The notes below the pieces were generated by a model. That model had not been told where the DNA came from and ran no database searches. It saw only the letters and a list, made by a program, of their open reading frames with translations. 10,047 nucleotides of DNA from an uncultured Flavobacteriia bacterium (GTDB lineage: Bacteria > Bacteroidota > Bacteroidia > Flavobacteriales > Flavobacteriaceae): positions 1 through 10,047 of the forward strand of contig CAMLRV010000073.1 in the NCBI GenBank assembly GCA_946482495.1, in the 5' to 3' direction. Below, one piece after another: positions 1 to 6,996 of this stretch. Made by a program: the position numbers and the translations under genes. Every line of letters starts with the position of its first letter. Position 1 is the first letter of the stretch.

Positions 1-547
1 GGAAGTTTCTTAAAATAGCTGTAAACATATTTGGAATTAAATCTTCTCTTCCAAAAGTAAATGCAGCCGCAATTTTGTGTGGTTCACCTTCTTCCACAAT
101 TGTAAACGTATAATTCAAAAACGCTTTTACTTCTTCTGGCAAGTTTGAGGCTTTAATAGAAACAAAAATATTCTTTGTTTTTTCTACATTCTCTAAGAAA
201 TCAAATATATGTTGTGTTGTTGCACCACATTCGTTCATGGCATCAATATACATTTCAAAATGACTTTGTCTTTTCCCATCGAAAGAAATATCTGTTTCTT
301 CTGCTACAACAATTTCATTAATTAAATATCTAATTTCCGGATTTCCAATTGGCTTCCATGGAATAGACACAGAAGTTAAGTGTATTTGCAGTCCTTTTAG
401 CAACGACATAAAATCCCAAACGGCAAAAATATGATATTCTAAAAAAACGTGTAATTCTTCAATTGAGGTCACATTTTTATAAAGGGAATGATTTAATAAT
501 TCTTGTTGGATACTTTCTATACTGCTTTTAACTTCTGCTGTATTCAT
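1..547 (-). CDS. DUF3050 family protein, heme-oxygenase-like fold (3' end outside window)
   Basis: I read 182 residues on the minus strand from an ATG at 547-545; the gene runs off the left edge. The segment EYHIFAVWDFMSLLKGLQ (about residues 36-53) and the later acidic stretch INEIVVAEETD are typical of the DUF3050 family, which is assigned to the heme-oxygenase-like superfamily and has no established reaction. Another conserved-looking stretch is AAAFTFGREDLIPNMF near the visible end. Family members are usually somewhat over 200 residues, so a modest C-terminal part is probably missing. No signal peptide or membrane segment is visible, so it is probably cytoplasmic. It follows the glutaryl-CoA dehydrogenase gene on the same strand but a strong terminator separates them, so they are probably separate units. 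The family call is from memory of the motif; the function is unknown. Confidence 0.72.
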   Translation of the reverse strand, partial: MNTAEVKSSIESIQQELLNHSLYKNVTSIEELHVFLEYHIFAVWDFMSLLKGLQIHLTSVSIPWKPIGNPEIRYLINEIVVAEETDISFDGKRQSHFEMYIDAMNECGATTQHIFDFLENVEKTKNIFVSIKASNLPEEVKAFLNYTFTIVEEGEPHKIAAAFTFGREDLIPNMFTAILRNF

Positions 548-605
548 TGTCTTTTATATTAATTGGTATATTCTTATTTACGTAATAGTGCTTAATTCAG
601 TTTTG

Positions 606-613
606 CAAAAATA
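606..613 (-). promoter_or_regulatory. Possible -7 box (TATTTTTG) for the DUF3050 gene
   Basis: On the minus strand this reads TATTTTTG, an exact match to the Bacteroidota -7 consensus TAnnTTTG, about 58 bases upstream of the DUF3050 start codon. No TTG is found at the expected -33 distance, and the box coincides with the T-tract of the terminator just upstream. It may simply be that T-tract, so the call is weak. Confidence 0.3.
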
Positions 614-643
614 AAAATGCTTCTCCAAAAAGAGAAGCATTTT
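607..643 (-). terminator. Rho-independent terminator of the glutaryl-CoA dehydrogenase gene
   Basis: A perfect 12-bp inverted repeat (AAAATGCTTCTC at 614-625, GAGAAGCATTTT at 632-643) encloses a 6-base loop. Read on the minus strand the stem is followed by TATTTTT. It lies 25 bases past the stop codon of the dehydrogenase, the right place and orientation to end that transcript. Confidence 0.88.
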
Positions 644-667
644 CTATAACATTTATTTATTATTCTA

Positions 668-1846
668 TTATTTAAATGCAGCAAAACCTGTTACATCCAT
701 ACCTGTAATTAATAAGTGGATATCGTGAGTTCCTTCATAAGTAATCACCGATTCTAAATTCATCATATGTCTCATGATAGAATATTCACCAGTAATACCC
801 ATTCCTCCTAACATCTGACGTGCTTCACGAGCGATTTCAACAGCCATATTTACGTTGTTTCTTTTCGCCATAGAAATTTGTGCAGAAGTTGCTCTACCTT
901 CATTTCTCAACACACCTAATCTCCAAGTTAATAATTGCGCTTTAGTGATTTCAGTAATCATTTCAGCTAATTTCTTTTGTTGTAATTGTGTTGCTCCAAT
1001 TGGTTTGTCGAATTGAATACGCTCTTTAGAATATCTTAAAGCTGTATCATAACAATCCATAGCTGCACCAATGGCACCCCAAGCGATTCCATAACGTGCT
1101 GAATCTAAACATCCAAGTGGCGCACCTAATCCAGATTTATTTGGTAATAAATTTTCTTTAGGAACTTTTACGTTGTCAAAAATTAATTCACCTGTTGCAG
1201 ATGCACGTAACGACCATTTATTGTGAGTTTCAGGAGTTGAAAAACCTTCCATTCCTCTTTCTACGATTAAACCATGAATTCTTCCAGTTTCATCTTTAGC
1301 CCAAACTACAGCGATATCTGCAAAAGGCGCATTTGAAATCCACATTTTAGCACCATTTAAAAGATAATGATCACCCATATCTTTAAAATTAGTTACCATT
1401 CCACCTGGGTTTGATCCGAAATCTGGTTCTGTTAAACCAAAACATCCAATCCATTCACCAGTTGCTAATTTTGGTAAGTATTTCATTCTTTGCTCTTCAT
1501 TACCATATTTCCAAATTGGATACATTACTAATGATGATTGAACAGAAGAAGTTGAACGTACACCAGAATCACCTCTTTCAATTTCTTGCATAATTAATCC
1601 ATAAGAAATTTGGTCTAATCCTGCTCCACCATATTCTACAGGAATATATGGACCAAAACCACCAATTTCACCTAAACCTTTTACAATTTGTTTAGGGAAT
1701 TCTGCACGTTGTGCATATTCTTCAATAATTGGAGAAACTTCTTTTTTTACCCACGCTCTTGCAGCATCACGTACTAATTTATGCTCTTCTGATAATAAAT
1801 CGTCTAATAAATAATAGTCAGGCGATTGAAATAAATCTGGTTTCAT
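668..1846 (-). CDS. gcdH: Glutaryl-CoA dehydrogenase (acyl-CoA dehydrogenase family)
   Basis: This 392-residue FAD flavoprotein should convert glutaryl-CoA to crotonyl-CoA and CO2 in lysine/tryptophan breakdown, in the cytoplasm. The length is normal for the family. The C-terminus carries YEGTHDIH, with the predicted catalytic base at Glu371. Arg97 and Ser101 in the stretch RSTSSVQSSLVM match the residues that bind the gamma-carboxylate of glutaryl-CoA in the human enzyme, which separates it from other acyl-CoA dehydrogenases. The segments CFGLTEPDFGSNP (FAD/substrate site), LRASATGE, ARYGIAWG and ARQMLGGMGI are all typical. The start ATG (1846-1844) gives the usual N-terminus. It is probably monocistronic, with a terminator directly downstream. 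Nothing looks damaged; this is an ordinary core gene. The main alternative is a related short-chain acyl-CoA dehydrogenase, which the Arg97/Ser101 pair argues against. Confidence 0.93.
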   Translation of the reverse strand: MKPDLFQSPDYYLLDDLLSEEHKLVRDAARAWVKKEVSPIIEEYAQRAEFPKQIVKGLGEIGGFGPYIPVEYGGAGLDQISYGLIMQEIERGDSGVRSTSSVQSSLVMYPIWKYGNEEQRMKYLPKLATGEWIGCFGLTEPDFGSNPGGMVTNFKDMGDHYLLNGAKMWISNAPFADIAVVWAKDETGRIHGLIVERGMEGFSTPETHNKWSLRASATGELIFDNVKVPKENLLPNKSGLGAPLGCLDSARYGIAWGAIGAAMDCYDTALRYSKERIQFDKPIGATQLQQKKLAEMITEITKAQLLTWRLGVLRNEGRATSAQISMAKRNNVNMAVEIAREARQMLGGMGITGEYSIMRHMMNLESVITYEGTHDIHLLITGMDVTGFAAFK

Positions 1847-1881
1847 ATGTGTATTGTTATTTTAAAATCAATTTTGAAATG

Positions 1882-1889
1882 CAAAAGTA
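1882..1889 (-). promoter_or_regulatory. Possible -7 box (TACTTTTG) for glutaryl-CoA dehydrogenase
   Basis: On the minus strand TACTTTTG matches the Bacteroidota TAnnTTTG consensus and sits about 35 bases upstream of the start codon. A second identical copy lies 20 bases further upstream (1902-1909). Neither has a well-placed TTG at -33, so the assignment is tentative. Confidence 0.4.
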
Positions 1890-2058
1890 GTTATTTTTTA
1901 ACAAAAGTAAATTGATTTGTTAGAAATTATTAGAAGATTAAAGTTAAAAAAAGTGTCAAACTGGCAATTCATTTTTAAAAATATATTTTTTGTTACATTT
2001 AGAATAATCATCACATTAAAATTACTTTTTGTTAACCTTTACGAAAAAAATAATTTTT

Positions 2059-2086
2059 AAGATTACGGGAAAGCCGTAATTTTTTT
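2059..2086 (+). terminator. Orphan terminator-like hairpin
   Basis: ATTACGG (2062-2068) pairs with CCGTAAT (2074-2080) around a 5-base loop, and the stem can be extended with a G-T and two A-T pairs. Six T residues follow (2081-2086) on the plus strand, so the form is that of an intrinsic terminator. No plus-strand gene ends upstream of it within the gap. It could end a short RNA, act as an attenuator in the leader of the gene at 2203, or be a remnant of a lost gene. Confidence 0.45.
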
Positions 2087-2202
2087 CAAACTAGTAATTA
2101 TTTCTTTGCATAATTATCACAAATTGAGAAAATAGTTTTATAAAACACTTTTCATTTTTTGATAAAATCCCAAACTAAACAAAAACTTAAAAAACCACAA
2201 AA

Positions 2203-3006
2203 ATGAAACACTTTTACAAAAAATGCAGTGTATTTTGCATCACAATCGTATCAATAATAATAATTCAAAGTGCTATTTTATATTTTGGAAATATAAATTG
2301 GAACAACCATTCTACTACAACAATCTATACCATTCTATTCTCTGCGATTCTATTCTCTACGATATGGCTTTTTGTGAAACCAATTTTAGACAGTAAAATT
2401 AAATTTGAAAAAGAAATAAATGAATTAAAAAGATTTAAAAGAAATTTTAATTTTTTTCAATTTCATTATAAAAGCATTGAAGAATTTGATGGTTTTGAAG
2501 ACTTAAAAGGAGTGGTATTTGGAAAGCAAAACACAGCTACACAAATCACATTAATTTTAAGCCCTAATTGTAATAACAGTATCAGAGCCTTTAAAGAAGC
2601 ATATGAGCTTTTTCAAAATTATTCGGATAAAATTAGTTTAAATATTCTTTTTAATATTCACTCAAACAGTGCTGATGATCTTTATAAATCAGTTGCAGAA
2701 AACATATTAGCTTTAAATGAACATAACCCAGAAAAAGCCAAAGACGCATTAATTGATTGGTATATTAAACAATTTGATTTAAAAACTTGGTCAAGAAAAT
2801 GGAATTTTGAAGCTCCACATTTACTCACAAATAAACAATTACAAAATCAACATTACTGGTGTTTAAAAAATGAATTTACACATACACCTGTGAGAATAAT
2901 TAATGAAAATTTATTCCCTGATGAATATGAAATCAGTGACATAAAATATTTTATCAATGATTTCCAGGAAGAATTTAAATACGAAGAATCTTTACAAGTT
3001 GTGTAA
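2203..3006 (+). CDS. Shortened VKOR-thioredoxin paralog lacking the CxxC motif
   Basis: This 267-residue membrane protein aligns over its whole length with the C-terminal half (about residues 255-518) of the VKOR-thioredoxin protein encoded at 5348-6904. More than half of the residues look identical by eye, including KQLQNQ-YWCLKN and NLFPD-YEIS. It keeps two hydrophobic segments (about 10-29 and 40-58), equivalent to the last VKOR helix and the linker helix, and a thioredoxin/DsbA-like domain (about 110-262) with the Thr-Pro of the cis-Pro loop (TPVRIIN). The redox sites are altered: CGHC became CNNS (Cys123 to Ser126), and the VKOR WCVLC site became CSVFC. The N-terminal C39-like domain and the first VKOR helices are absent; an in-frame stop lies 15 bases upstream of the ATG, so the start is fixed. 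The frame is intact, which argues for a retained function, for example a monothiol or chaperone role, but a decaying duplicate is also possible. Confidence 0.75.
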   Translation: MKHFYKKCSVFCITIVSIIIIQSAILYFGNINWNNHSTTTIYTILFSAILFSTIWLFVKPILDSKIKFEKEINELKRFKRNFNFFQFHYKSIEEFDGFEDLKGVVFGKQNTATQITLILSPNCNNSIRAFKEAYELFQNYSDKISLNILFNIHSNSADDLYKSVAENILALNEHNPEKAKDALIDWYIKQFDLKTWSRKWNFEAPHLLTNKQLQNQHYWCLKNEFTHTPVRIINENLFPDEYEISDIKYFINDFQEEFKYEESLQVV

Positions 3007-3104
3007 TTGTTTTAAAACTAAACTTTCTATAAAATTTTTGATAATAATAAAAATCATACTTTGTTAAAAAATAATTTAGTCACAATTCGTTTTTAATAAA
3101 AATG

Positions 3105-3112
3105 TATTTTTG
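3105..3112 (+). promoter_or_regulatory. -7 box (TATTTTTG) upstream of the TPR/AraC regulator
   Basis: TATTTTTG matches the TAnnTTTG consensus exactly and ends 14 bases before the ATG of the regulator, implying a very short leader. The -33 region (TTCG near 3086-3089) is a poor match to TTTG. The box suggests the regulator has its own promoter rather than being read only from the gene at 2203. Confidence 0.45.
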
Positions 3113-3126
3113 CTCAAAATTTTCCT

Positions 3127-4857
3127 ATGAAATATTATTTGAGCTACCTTTTTATATTCTTTTTTTCCTATTCTTTTTCACAAAAGCAGCACGCATTATC
3201 AGATACTGAATATCAAAAATTACATGATAAAGCAAGATTATTAATCAACTCAAATGTGGATAGCTCTTTTATTTATGCAAATAAAATTGAGCAATCTAAC
3301 AACAACTTACACAAATCATTTGCCTTTGGTATCAAGTCGTATTTATACCAAATTAAAGGAGATAGTATTGCATCCAAAAAATATTATAAAACTTCAATTG
3401 ATTATTTAAACAAGTTAAAACCGTCTACAGACAAAACAAAACTTCATGCCTATTTATTAAACTATAAAGGTTTATCTGAATGGAAAAGAGGTAATTTAAA
3501 TATAGCCGTTAATGCGTATCAAGAAGGTTTAAAACTATCTGAAGAAGTGGATGATGATCCACAAATTATAAAGTTTTATGGAAACTTATCAAATATCTAT
3601 CAAGAAATTGACAAATTTAATTTAGCGAATAGTATTGGAAGAAAAGCAGATAATTATCTTGAAAAAATTAAGTTCAGATTAGATGAAACGCTATATTTTA
3701 ATCAAAAAACTATTGTAAATTTAGCTACTGGAAACTCGTATTTTAAAAGATATAAAAAAAATAAAAATTCAATAGATTTAGACTCATCCTATTACTTTTT
3801 TAAAAAGGCATTAACCTATTCAGATGAATTCATTTCTAACAAAGTAGTTTTAACCAAGAACATTGCTACCATTCTAATGACGAGAAAAAAGTTTAAAGAA
3901 GCAGAAAAAATGTTTAATACTGCTTTACAAATTTCTCAAGAAAATAATTTAACAGAGGAAATAAATTCTATTTATTACAATTTAGGTTTTTTAAATTACA
4001 GTTTAAAAGAAAATAAGAAAGCCAAATTATACTTTATAAAATATGACTCTCTAAATAATATCATAAAAACGAATACTACCGACTTTGTATTTACAAATTA
4101 TTATTTAGCTAAAATATATCACGAAGAAGATAATGAATTTGAAGCCAAAAAATATTCAAACATTTTCTTAAACGAATTAAAAAAATACAACGACAAAATA
4201 AAAAGAGAAGAATTAGAAGTAAATTATAATATCAATTCTCAAAAAATAGAAACTGAAATTGGCGAAATTTACAATTCAAATAAAAGAAAAACAACATTCA
4301 TATATTTTCTAGTTTTTTCAGTAATATCAGTCATTTCCTTTCTATTTTACTTTAATTACAAAAAAAGAAAAAAAGCTGAAATTAAGGCCATAAACTTATT
4401 CAATGAATTTAAATCTAGTAAAGAACAATTAATTAAAGAACAATCAATTAAAGAACCTTCAACCAAAAAAGCGACTTTAAATTTATCAATTGATTCAGAA
4501 ACTGAAATGAAAATTTTAATGAAATTGGAGAAATTAGAAGCTGAAAAATATTATTTAAAACCAGATTTCACGCAACAAGAAGTGGCTAAAAAAATAAAAA
4601 CAAACACCACATATTTATCTTATATCGTAAATAAAAATTATAACAAATCGTTTAGTGCATATTTTAATGAATTAAGAATTAACTATGTTATAAACGAAAT
4701 GATACATAACAAAAAGTACCGCGAATATACCACACAAGCCATAGCTGAAAGTGCCGGATTTAAAAACGCCGATTCCTTTACAAGCTCCTTTAAAAAGAAA
4801 ACAGGCATTACGCCCTTTACATTTATTACAGAAATAAAAAAAAGAGAGTTAAATTAA
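3127..4857 (+). CDS. Membrane-anchored TPR sensor with AraC-type HTH output domain
   Basis: This is a 576-residue one-protein signalling regulator of a type common in Bacteroidota. A signal peptide (residues 1 to about 18, ending SFS-Q) is followed by helical TPR-like repeats (about 35-350; clearest near KGLSEWKRGNLNIAVNAYQE and MTRKKFKEAEKMFNTALQ). A single membrane helix follows (about 391-411, then basic KKRKKAE), then a cytoplasmic linker and an AraC/HTH_18 DNA-binding domain (about 460-573). The first helix-turn-helix is near QEVAKKIKTNTTYLSYIVNK and the second near AIAESAGFKNADSFTSSFKK, ending with the family's GITPF. The TPR part should lie in the periplasm and the DNA-binding part in the cytoplasm. 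I see no histidine kinase or receiver domain. It sits between two predicted peptide-processing proteins, so it probably controls this locus, perhaps in response to an exported peptide; that link is inference. Its stop codon lies inside a bidirectional terminator. Confidence 0.85.
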   Translation: MKYYLSYLFIFFFSYSFSQKQHALSDTEYQKLHDKARLLINSNVDSSFIYANKIEQSNNNLHKSFAFGIKSYLYQIKGDSIASKKYYKTSIDYLNKLKPSTDKTKLHAYLLNYKGLSEWKRGNLNIAVNAYQEGLKLSEEVDDDPQIIKFYGNLSNIYQEIDKFNLANSIGRKADNYLEKIKFRLDETLYFNQKTIVNLATGNSYFKRYKKNKNSIDLDSSYYFFKKALTYSDEFISNKVVLTKNIATILMTRKKFKEAEKMFNTALQISQENNLTEEINSIYYNLGFLNYSLKENKKAKLYFIKYDSLNNIIKTNTTDFVFTNYYLAKIYHEEDNEFEAKKYSNIFLNELKKYNDKIKREELEVNYNINSQKIETEIGEIYNSNKRKTTFIYFLVFSVISVISFLFYFNYKKRKKAEIKAINLFNEFKSSKEQLIKEQSIKEPSTKKATLNLSIDSETEMKILMKLEKLEAEKYYLKPDFTQQEVAKKIKTNTTYLSYIVNKNYNKSFSAYFNELRINYVINEMIHNKKYREYTTQAIAESAGFKNADSFTSSFKKKTGITPFTFITEIKKRELN

Positions 4858-4868
4858 CTCTCTTTTTT
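4838..4868. terminator. Bidirectional terminator between convergent genes
   Basis: A 13-bp perfect stem (4838-4850 with 4856-4868, core GAGAGTT/AACTCTC) with loop AAATT is bordered by A-runs on the left and T-runs on the right, so it works as an intrinsic terminator in both directions. It serves the regulator (plus strand; its TAA at 4855-4857 is inside the hairpin) and the peptide gene on the minus strand, which ends at 4876. Confidence 0.88.
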
Positions 4869-4875
4869 ATTGCTA

Positions 4876-5079
4876 TTAAGGTAAATCTGGTGCTTCACCT
4901 GGTGGTGTAGGTTTTGGAGTAGGCGTTGGAAATGGAGGTTCAAGTCCGCCACCATTACCATTTGATGTGCTACCTCCTCCTGTACTCATCACTGGACCTG
5001 GTTCACCACCTTTTATACTAGATAAGTTTTCTAATTTGTAATCAACAAAAGTGTCGATTTTGAATTTTGATTTCTTCAT
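4876..5079 (-). CDS. Double-glycine-leader peptide with Gly/Pro-rich core
   Basis: This is a 67-residue precursor. Residues 1-25 form a charged, amphipathic leader (MKKSKFKIDTF...LSSIKGG) ending in Gly24-Gly25, the site cut by C39-type exporters. The remaining 42 residues are a low-complexity core: a Gly/Ser/Asn stretch (STGGGSTSNGNGGG) followed by a Pro/Thr-rich tail (PTPTPKPTPPG). It has no cysteine, so the neighbouring disulfide machinery cannot act on it through Cys. The C39 ABC exporter 2.3 kb away on the other strand is the likely processing partner. A promoter-like pair of boxes lies just upstream and a terminator just downstream, so it is a single-gene unit. Its role is unknown: it could be a bacteriocin-like peptide, a signal for the neighbouring TPR regulator, or a surface peptide. 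The leader recalls the GG-leader natural-product precursors of Bacteroidota; I cannot name a precise family. Confidence 0.75.
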   Translation of the reverse strand: MKKSKFKIDTFVDYKLENLSSIKGGEPGPVMSTGGGSTSNGNGGGLEPPFPTPTPKPTPPGEAPDLP

Positions 5080-5347
5080 GTCTTAAGGGTTAAAAATTAT
5101 TTTTTACAAATCTATAGTTTTAAAGACTCATATTTATCAAAAAACATCTTACAAAAAACAAAATCAAAATAATCAATTTTAAATAATTGTTATTCAACTA
5201 ATTAAAAAAATTACAAGCAACGATAATTTATAAATTACAGTCCTTTTTTTTATAAATTATATAAATCGAGGCTTTTTTTTGACCTAAATACACCTAATCT
5301 TTGCCGAAGTGTTTCAGACAATACAAATTCAAAAAAACAAAAAAGCA
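5080..5347. other. Divergent intergenic region between peptide gene and VKOR fusion gene
   Basis: This very AT-rich stretch of about 270 bases must hold the promoters for both directions. The minus-strand promoter is listed separately. For the plus strand I see only AATCTTTG (5296-5303), one mismatch from TAnnTTTG, with TTTG (5278-5281) upstream at a spacing that is too short (14 bases). Runs such as TTATAAATTATATAAAT (5249-5265) could bind a regulator, but I see no clear paired operator. Confidence 0.4.
5107..5141 (-). promoter_or_regulatory. Candidate promoter of the Gly/Pro-rich peptide gene
   Basis: Read on the minus strand, TTTG (5141-5138) and TAGATTTG (5114-5107) are separated by 23 bases, matching the Bacteroidota -33/-7 consensus TTG and TAnnTTTG at the long end of the accepted spacing. 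The -7 box lies 27 bases before the ATG. It is the best two-box promoter in the window. Confidence 0.55.
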
Positions 5348-6904
5348 ATGGTTAATCTTCTAAAAAAATATTTACACAAAAATGGGTATAGTGACCAAAA
5401 AGAGGTTTTTGATGATTTATTTTTATCGCACCCAAACTATCCTAGCATTTTTGCTATTACAGATTCTTTAGATGTTCTTTCAATTGAGAATATAGCGATT
5501 AAAGTTCCCAAAGAACAATTTATTGACCTACCAGAAAGTTTTTTGGCTTTATATAAAAACAATATTGTTTTAACTACAAAAAAGAACGATTCCGTAATTG
5601 TAGAAAATGAAACTGGAAAACAACAAAAACTAACATTCAACGAGTTTCTTTCTGGTTGGAATGAAGTGATAATTGTGGTTGAACCCAATGTAAAAACAAC
5701 ACTGAAAAAAGAAAAAAAGAATATAAAATGGCTATTATATATTTTGCCTTGCATTGCCTTAATTGGTGTATCAATTATTTTCAATAAATATGATTTAAAT
5801 GCTATTATTTTCCTGACTACTTCAATAATTGGGCTAATTCTAAGTGTGTTTATTGTTCAAGAAAAATTTGGAGTTAAAAATGAAATTGCTTCTAAGTTTT
5901 GTAACATGAATTCAAATACTTCTTGTGATTCGGTAATAAAATCAGAGAAAAGTAAAATCAACAGATGGGTTGGATTTTCAGATATACCTTTATTATTCTT
6001 TAGCATTAGCACGATAGCTATATTGATACAACCAGAATCTTCAATGAAAACTATAGGGTTTTTAAGTTTAGTTGCGATTCCAGTAATTATTTACTCAATT
6101 TGGCTACAAAAGTTTGAAATAAAAAAATGGTGTGTATTGTGTTTGGCTGTGTCATTTCTAATTATACTTCAAAGTTCAGTATTTGCCATTGGAAACGACA
6201 ATTGGTTCAGCTTTCACTTCACAACTTTTAATACTTTTCTTTTTTCAGCTATCCTATTATCATCCATATGGTTCTTTATCAAACCCACAATAGAAAACAA
6301 AATCAAATTTGAGAAAGAATCCAATGAATTAATGCGATTTAAAAGAAATTTTGATCTGTTTAAATTCCTTTCCAAAGACATTGAAGAATTTGACGACTTT
6401 GAAAAATTAGAAGGAATTTCATTTGGTAATACCAATGCTTCTATACAACTTTCATTAATATTAAGTCCAAGTTGTGGTCATTGTCACATTGCATTTAAAG
6501 AGGCGCATGAACTTTATCAAAAGTTTTCAGAAAAAGTTCATTTAAACATACTTTTCAATATCAATCCTGAAAACAATGATAATTCTTTTAAAATAGTTGC
6601 GGAAAATTTACTAGCCTTAAATGAGCAAGATGCCCAAAAAGCAAAAGAAGCAATTGTGGATTGGCATATTAACCGATTAGATTTAGAAAATTGGACCAAA
6701 AAATGGGTAATTGAAATGCCTCATTTACAAGTCAACAAGCAATTACAAAATCAATATTATTGGTGTTTAAAAAACACGTTTAACTATACACCAGTAAAAA
6801 TAATTAATGGAAACTTATTTCCAGACGGATATGAAATAAGCGAATTAAAATATTTTATCAATGCCTTTGAAGAGGAATTTGAAAACGCATTAAAAGCTGT
6901 ATAA
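5348..6904 (+). CDS. C39-like/VKOR/thioredoxin fusion, putative disulfide-forming oxidase
   Basis: The predicted product (518 residues from ATG 5348) should form disulfides in exported peptides. Residues 1-115 form a soluble domain (HPNYPSIFAITDSLDVL...) that aligns by eye with the C39 peptidase domain of the exporter at 7302 but lacks its Cys, His and Asp. Residues about 127-310 are a VKOR membrane domain: loop cysteines Cys185 and Cys193 have the same 8-residue spacing as Cys43/Cys51 of human VKOR, followed by GFSDIP and the catalytic WCVLC (Cys262/Cys265). Residues about 355-515 are a thioredoxin/DsbA-like domain with CGHC (376-379) and the cis-Pro loop TPVKIIN (Pro482). A GTG at 5309 would add 13 residues, but it lies at the expected transcription start, so I prefer ATG 5348. 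Electrons would pass from substrate to CGHC to VKOR to quinone, as known for bacterial VKOR homologs. The six-cysteine peptide gene follows 92 bases downstream. Confidence 0.88.
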   Translation: MVNLLKKYLHKNGYSDQKEVFDDLFLSHPNYPSIFAITDSLDVLSIENIAIKVPKEQFIDLPESFLALYKNNIVLTTKKNDSVIVENETGKQQKLTFNEFLSGWNEVIIVVEPNVKTTLKKEKKNIKWLLYILPCIALIGVSIIFNKYDLNAIIFLTTSIIGLILSVFIVQEKFGVKNEIASKFCNMNSNTSCDSVIKSEKSKINRWVGFSDIPLLFFSISTIAILIQPESSMKTIGFLSLVAIPVIIYSIWLQKFEIKKWCVLCLAVSFLIILQSSVFAIGNDNWFSFHFTTFNTFLFSAILLSSIWFFIKPTIENKIKFEKESNELMRFKRNFDLFKFLSKDIEEFDDFEKLEGISFGNTNASIQLSLILSPSCGHCHIAFKEAHELYQKFSEKVHLNILFNINPENNDNSFKIVAENLLALNEQDAQKAKEAIVDWHINRLDLENWTKKWVIEMPHLQVNKQLQNQYYWCLKNTFNYTPVKIINGNLFPDGYEISELKYFINAFEEEFENALKAV

Positions 6905-6996
6905 ACAATATTAAAAATATTCTTGGCCGAGAATAGTCAAAACTCTCAATTGACTCTAAATGTTTGAGAAAAAACAATCAAAATAAATTATATATC

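Larger units (their letters stand above)
1847..2202. other. AT-rich intergenic region between divergent genes
   Basis: This 356-base gap separates the housekeeping gene on the minus strand from the accessory locus on the plus strand. I see the two candidate -7 boxes for the dehydrogenase at its left end and a terminator-like hairpin at about 2060-2086, but no credible small reading frame, tRNA or tandem repeat. A weak plus-strand -7-like sequence (TTTCTTTG, near 2102-2109, one mismatch to TAnnTTTG) is the best promoter candidate for the gene at 2203. Confidence 0.5.

Noticed and set aside
1411..1593. Open frame on the plus strand inside the glutaryl-CoA dehydrogenase gene
   Set aside because: It is antisense to a complete conserved enzyme gene, has no family resemblance and no promoter or start context.
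5309..5347. GTG start adding 13 residues to the VKOR fusion
   Set aside because: The GTG falls at the expected transcription start after the AATCTTTG box, and the added residues are A-rich low-complexity sequence; the ATG at 5348 gives a normal N-terminus.
5437..5784. Open frame on the minus strand (115 codons) under the VKOR fusion gene
   Set aside because: It is a shadow of the C39-like domain coding sequence; its composition is that of reverse-translated AT-rich codons and there is no recognisable domain.
6915..6955. Small inverted repeats after the VKOR fusion gene (ATTCTT/GAGAAT and AGTCAA/TTGACT)
   Set aside because: The stems are 6 bp, one with a G-T pair, and no T-run follows, so they are not convincing as terminator or operator.
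6964..6996. TTG start adding 11 residues to the six-cysteine peptide
   Set aside because: The extension would bury the standard leader start MLKNIL; the ATG at 6997 fits the leader family.
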